From Ustulina deusta (Eukaryota > Ascomycota > Sordariomycetes > Xylariales > Xylariaceae): 64,000 bases of DNA. Under the pieces are notes generated by a model. The model was not told the origin of the DNA. It did not search any database and worked only from the letters and a program-made list of their open reading frames with translations. Location: NCBI GenBank assembly GCA_023159155.1, contig JAJNNX010000004.1, positions 558,001 through 622,000 on the forward strand. The letters run 5' to 3'. Position numbers and translations under genes: made by a program. Below are positions 60,391-64,000 of the stretch, piece after piece (within the stretch, counting starts at the first letter, position 1; the number at the start of each line of letters is the position of its first letter).

Positions 60391-61944
60391 TCCTTTTTTC
60401 TTTTTTCTTTTTTTTTTTAGCTTAAAGTTTTTGTTTATAGTATTAACAAACTAGCTATAAAAGCTTTACTTAATTAAGCGTAGCACTACTCTAAGCTTAC
60501 CGATTATTTATTAATAAGCGTTTAATAAAATATATATTTTTTATTTTGCTATAATTAGCGAAATATAAATAAACTTCTTTTTTTAATTATATACCTAATA
60601 CTAAAAATTATATATCTTATAATATAAAATTAACTTTAATATAACTATAATAAAACTTTTAATTTTTATATTACTTAAAAGCAAACAATCTATAAAAAAC
60701 CTAACTTTAAATATTTTAATTCTACTTTAAGTATTTAAATAATCAAAACAACTCTAGTTATAAAATATAACTAGCCTATTACTTTTAAACAATCTTAAAA
60801 TTTTTATTTTTATAAAAAAAAAAAAATATTTTATATTAGACTTTTTTATAAACGCTTTAAGTAAACTAATATTTAAAAAAAAAATTAAAGAATTAAGACT
60901 TAAAAAAAACAAAAAATTAGGACTTAAAAAAACAGAATTTGAACTAAAGCTAGAATAACCTAGTATAAGTAATGTATCTAGAAATATAGCGGAAAATATT
61001 GGAGCTATATAAGCTTGCGATTTTACGTTAGTTCTAATAAAACTTTTCTAATAACTAAAAAAAATAAAGCGCCGATCCTCTGCTATATTTACTCTAGCGC
61101 TTTTAAAAAACTATTATAATTTAACTATAGAAAGTATATTTAGAAGTACTAACTTTAAACCTTTTGGCCTTGCTGCTCTGCCTGCTTTTTAACTTATTAG
61201 CTTATTTATAACTGCTTTAAACCTTTTTTATACTAAAAAAGCTAGAGTATAAAGAACTAATCCTAGTAAGTTTATAAGAAATAAAAACTTATTTAATAAG
61301 TAGGTTTATAAACTAGTAAAAAAGTTAAACAAAAATATTACTATTTTCCGAACTAAAAATAGTTAACTTTAGTATATTATAAGCTAATTAAAAAAACGTA
61401 CTAAAAAATCTATAAAAACATGCTTTTATTTAACCAAAAAACTGTTTAGTAGTATTATAAAAATAATCTAAGTTTTATTAATAGTTTATTATAATTTTAA
61501 TTAAACAATTATTGTTTATAAAATATTTAAAGCTTATATATATAAAGCAGGTAGAAATATTAATAAGTTTATTTTTATATTTAATAGTTTAGCTTAGAAA
61601 TATTAACTTATAGAATTATAATAAAAATATAAACTATAGGACTATTTTTATATAAACTTAAAAAAAAACTTATATAAAGTTTTTATAGATTTAAACATTT
61701 TTTATAAATTGTTTACTAATAAAATTATTAAATTAGTATATAATGCTAAGCAAGCTTATAAAAATTGCTAATAAATTAAGTTTGTAAGCTTGACTAAAAA
61801 GGGATCAAACTTAAATAATTAAGTTTTTAGCAAACCTAACTACTAATTTTTAGCAAACTTTAAAAGTTCTAAAATATTTATTTTAAAATAGTTAAAATAG
61901 GCCTTAACTATAAAAAAAAAAAAGCCTATTAGGATAATAAAACT

Positions 61945-61985
61945 TGCTTTATTTGTAATAAAAAAAGTATATATTAGTTAACTGC
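61945..61985 (+). pseudogene. Gag zinc-knuckle relic, element 2
   Basis: The first two Cys of a CCHC knuckle are intact (CFICNKK). A one-base loss within the following A-run shifts frame. Allowing for it, the His position is a TAT codon and the last Cys is present. The frame break and His-to-Tyr change disable it. Confidence 0.6.
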
Positions 61986-62198
61986 TTTAACTAAAAACCT
62001 AAGGTCTTAGGTATTTAGCTAGTAAAAAAAGCACTTAATAAAAACAGCTCGGGTAGTTTATCTGACTTAAAAAACAAGTAGAACTAATAGAAATTTCTTT
62101 ATTAGTTCTTTTACCTATTTTAACTAAAATATATAGCTAAAACAAATTAATTACCTTTAAAATATTTGCTAAATTATAAATTAATAGTATTAAAATAA

Positions 62199-62275
62199 AA
62201 ACTTTAGCTTTATATAATACTAAAGCTTATATTTTTTTAATAATTAGCTGCAAATTTGTGCAATAAATTAAACAA
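62199..62275 (+). pseudogene. Retroviral-type aspartic protease relic, element 2
   Basis: LALYNTKAYIFLIISCKF corresponds to the gypsy protease core (L-x-D-T/S-G-A-x-x-x-F/V-I). The catalytic Asp is Asn and the Gly is Lys, consistent with G-to-A changes at both codons. Confidence 0.55.
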
Positions 62276-63448
62276 TAGTTAAAAATAAAAGTAGTCCGTT
62301 TAGTAAAACTTTAAAAACTTTGTAACTACTATAATAAAATAGTTAGCAAAGTCCGCAAATATTTAATATATATAATAAAAATTAATAATTAATAGTTTAA
62401 GAACTAAACGTTTTAAGTTATTAACTTTAGTTATAATATTATTATTAATATTAAGTAGTTAATAAAACAAAATGTTCTAATAAAGATTTAAAAACAATAG
62501 TTAATCTAGCTAGATAATTTATTTTTATTAGTTTAGTTTTTTTTTATAATTATAGTTAAACTATTTAATTATAAATAACAAATTATAAATTTAGAAATAT
62601 AAAAAAATACTAACTAATATAATTAAACATTAAAAAAATATTATTAAATATTAAAATAACTTTTTAGAACTAAAATAATTATTTTAAATATAATTAAAAC
62701 TAAAAAAATATAAAAAAAACCTAGGACTTTTAAACCTAAAACAAAAAAGGTTTATATAGTAATCCTTAAAAAAAAAAAAAACTAAGCCGCTATTAAAAAA
62801 ATTTTATAAAACTTTTAGAACTATTTTTATTAAAATAAATAGAAATAGTTAGCTAAAAGGACTTTATAAGAGCTTATTATAATTAAGTTTGTAATAACTA
62901 AAAATAATAATACTAAATTATTTAAAAAAAACTTAAAAATAATTAGTATTTTATAAAAAAAGTAGACTTAGATTAACTAAATAGTACTATAAAAGATTTT
63001 TAATAGTAAACTTATTTTATTTTTAAAAAAAAAAAATTTTAAATATATAAAGTTAGTACGAAGTTTTTTGCTTTTTTAACTATTATATTTAGAAAAGTTT
63101 TTTTTAAAAAAGAAATCTAAAACTTTGCTACTATTATAACTAGGGTTTAATATAGTACTAGAACTTAATAATAAAAAATATGCCTTAAAACTTTACTAAT
63201 ATTAAATACTTATATAGTTTATTTTTTTAAAAAAAAAGTTTGTAAATAAACTATTAGCTATAGATTTTATTAAACAAAATATAAACCTAAACGTTATATT
63301 TGTTTTGTTTATATTTAAACTTAGGTTAATTAAACATAAATTTATAATTAATTACTAATAAAAAAATATATATTTAAAAAATAGAATTGTGCTAGCTCTA
63401 AATATTAATAATATTATATTTAATTATTGTAATATAACTTGTTTTGTA

Positions 63449-63682
63449 AAGCTAGATATTATTAAAACTTTTTATTAATTATTGCTAACTTTAAAATTAT
63501 GCTATTTTATCTTTTTCTAAACTTATAAAGGAATATTTTAATAAAAAGTCTTACTATTTGGTTTAAAAATAGGACCTATATAGTAATAGGCTTTTATTAA
63601 TATATAAATCTAAAAATTTTTAAATAAATTTGCAAACGTTTATATAAATAATATTTTAATTTATTCTAAAACTAAAAAATAG
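63449..63682 (+). pseudogene. Ty3/gypsy reverse transcriptase relic, element 2
   Basis: KLDIIKTFY opens the block, VLLFGLKIGPI is the conserved FGL-NAP-like block, and FANVYINNILIYSK is the catalytic block, with YINN in place of YxDD. The first catalytic Asp (KLDI) survives. Stops are scattered through the frame. The spacing between blocks matches gypsy polymerases. Confidence 0.8.
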
Positions 63683-64000
63683 TATTAGACTTATTGCAAA
63701 AAAGTAATTTATTGCTTATATTAAGCCGGGTATTAAAAAAATATTAGAAAGTTTTGTTTTAATATACTTATTATTAATTACTTAGAAATAATTATAAAAG
63801 CTAAAGTAAAGATTAAGATTAATTTTGCTAAAATTTAAGCAATTTTAAATTAAAACTTTAATAATTTTAAAAGTACTAAATTAATTCGGTTGTTTTTTAG
63901 GCTTTATAACTATGTTTATATGTTTATTTATTATATTAATAAAATAGCTGCTTTTTTAAATCAACTATTAAAAAAGGACAAGCTATTTATAATAGGGCTA

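Larger units (their letters stand above)
48330..64000. mobile_element. A+T-rich, RIP-mutated block of nested transposons
   Basis: The sequence is dominated by A and T, is very rich in TpA and carries stop codons in all frames, yet reverse-transcriptase, zinc-knuckle, protease and transposase motifs can still be read in places. The substitutions at diagnostic positions are C-to-T or G-to-A. That is the signature of repeat-induced point mutation, a pre-meiotic process acting on duplicated DNA in filamentous ascomycetes. Three short islands with more normal G+C survive (about 49160-49330, 52978-53095, 60246-60385). The block continues past the end of the window. Segments not listed separately (48330-49150, 53095-53959, 55820-60245) hold no motif I can name. 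Confidence 0.88.
60246..64000 (+). mobile_element. Ty3/gypsy-like retrotransposon remnant 2, cut by window end
   Basis: In order on + are a probable LTR, a gag region (about 61500-61800, with LNFYKLF-type capsid-like remnants that are only weakly readable), a zinc-knuckle relic at 61945-61985, an aspartic-protease relic near 62200, and a reverse transcriptase from at least 63449. The RNase H side begins before the end (RLYNYVYMFIYYINKIAAFL near 63900). All frames are broken by stops from C-to-T and G-to-A changes. Confidence 0.75.

Overview
The window comes from the nuclear genome of a filamentous ascomycete, probably Pezizomycotina and possibly Sordariomycetes. The genes carry short GT..AG introns, mostly 53-166 nt and several with CTRAY-like branch sites. 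The recognisable proteins are fungal: Cho2-type phosphatidylethanolamine methyltransferase, Rib7-type reductase, eIF3g, a fungal MFS carrier and a CYSTM protein. The last ~15.7 kb is an extremely A+T-rich block of wrecked transposons with the C-to-T/G-to-A damage typical of repeat-induced point mutation (RIP). Exon boundaries given here were derived by hand from splice signals and reading-frame continuity. No transcript data were available.

Layout. Positions 1-7743 hold no gene I can support; the stretch has homopolymer runs and a recurrent palindromic motif, TACACTAGTGTA. From 7744 to 25334 the genes are: a six-exon MFS transporter (+), a Rib7-like riboflavin-pathway reductase (-), a small proline/glutamine-rich CYSTM protein (+), an FAD-dependent salicylate-hydroxylase-like monooxygenase (-), a ubiquitin E2-like protein without the usual active-site motif (+), a membrane-anchored protein of unknown function (+), a ribokinase (-) and an inositol-monophosphatase-like enzyme (+). 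At 25585-27901 is a four-exon gene whose splicing assembles an HELGH zinc-metallopeptidase motif. Positions 27902-33059 are gene-poor. Then come a PH-domain protein, eIF3g, Cho2 and a zinc-independent medium-chain dehydrogenase/enoyl-reductase-like enzyme, all on +. At ~44.5 kb there is a broken GMC oxidoreductase fragment, and at 46919-47800 a degenerate HNH-type gene.

From ~48.3 kb to the end of the window the sequence is almost pure A/T with stops in every frame. Inside it I can read two Ty3/gypsy-like elements on the + strand. The first has a zinc knuckle near 51.1 kb and a reverse transcriptase at 52.4-53.0 kb. The second has an LTR-like start near 60.25 kb, a zinc knuckle near 61.95 kb, a protease near 62.2 kb and a reverse transcriptase from 63.45 kb, and it runs off the window. 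Between them sits a complete-length (1860 bp) pogo/Fot1-like DNA transposon with 52-bp terminal inverted repeats and TA duplications. Both reverse transcriptases now read YINN instead of YxDD, the zinc-knuckle His codons read Tyr, and the pogo catalytic Asp reads Asn. Each is a G-to-A or C-to-T change.

The genes do not form an obvious pathway or biosynthetic cluster. Housekeeping lipid, translation, riboflavin and sugar functions are interspersed with accessory oxidoreductases. The most noteworthy items are the intron-split HELGH protein, the nested RIP-mutated transposon block with three less-mutated islands, the enriched TACACTAGTGTA motif in gene-poor DNA, and the catalytically incomplete E2-like protein.
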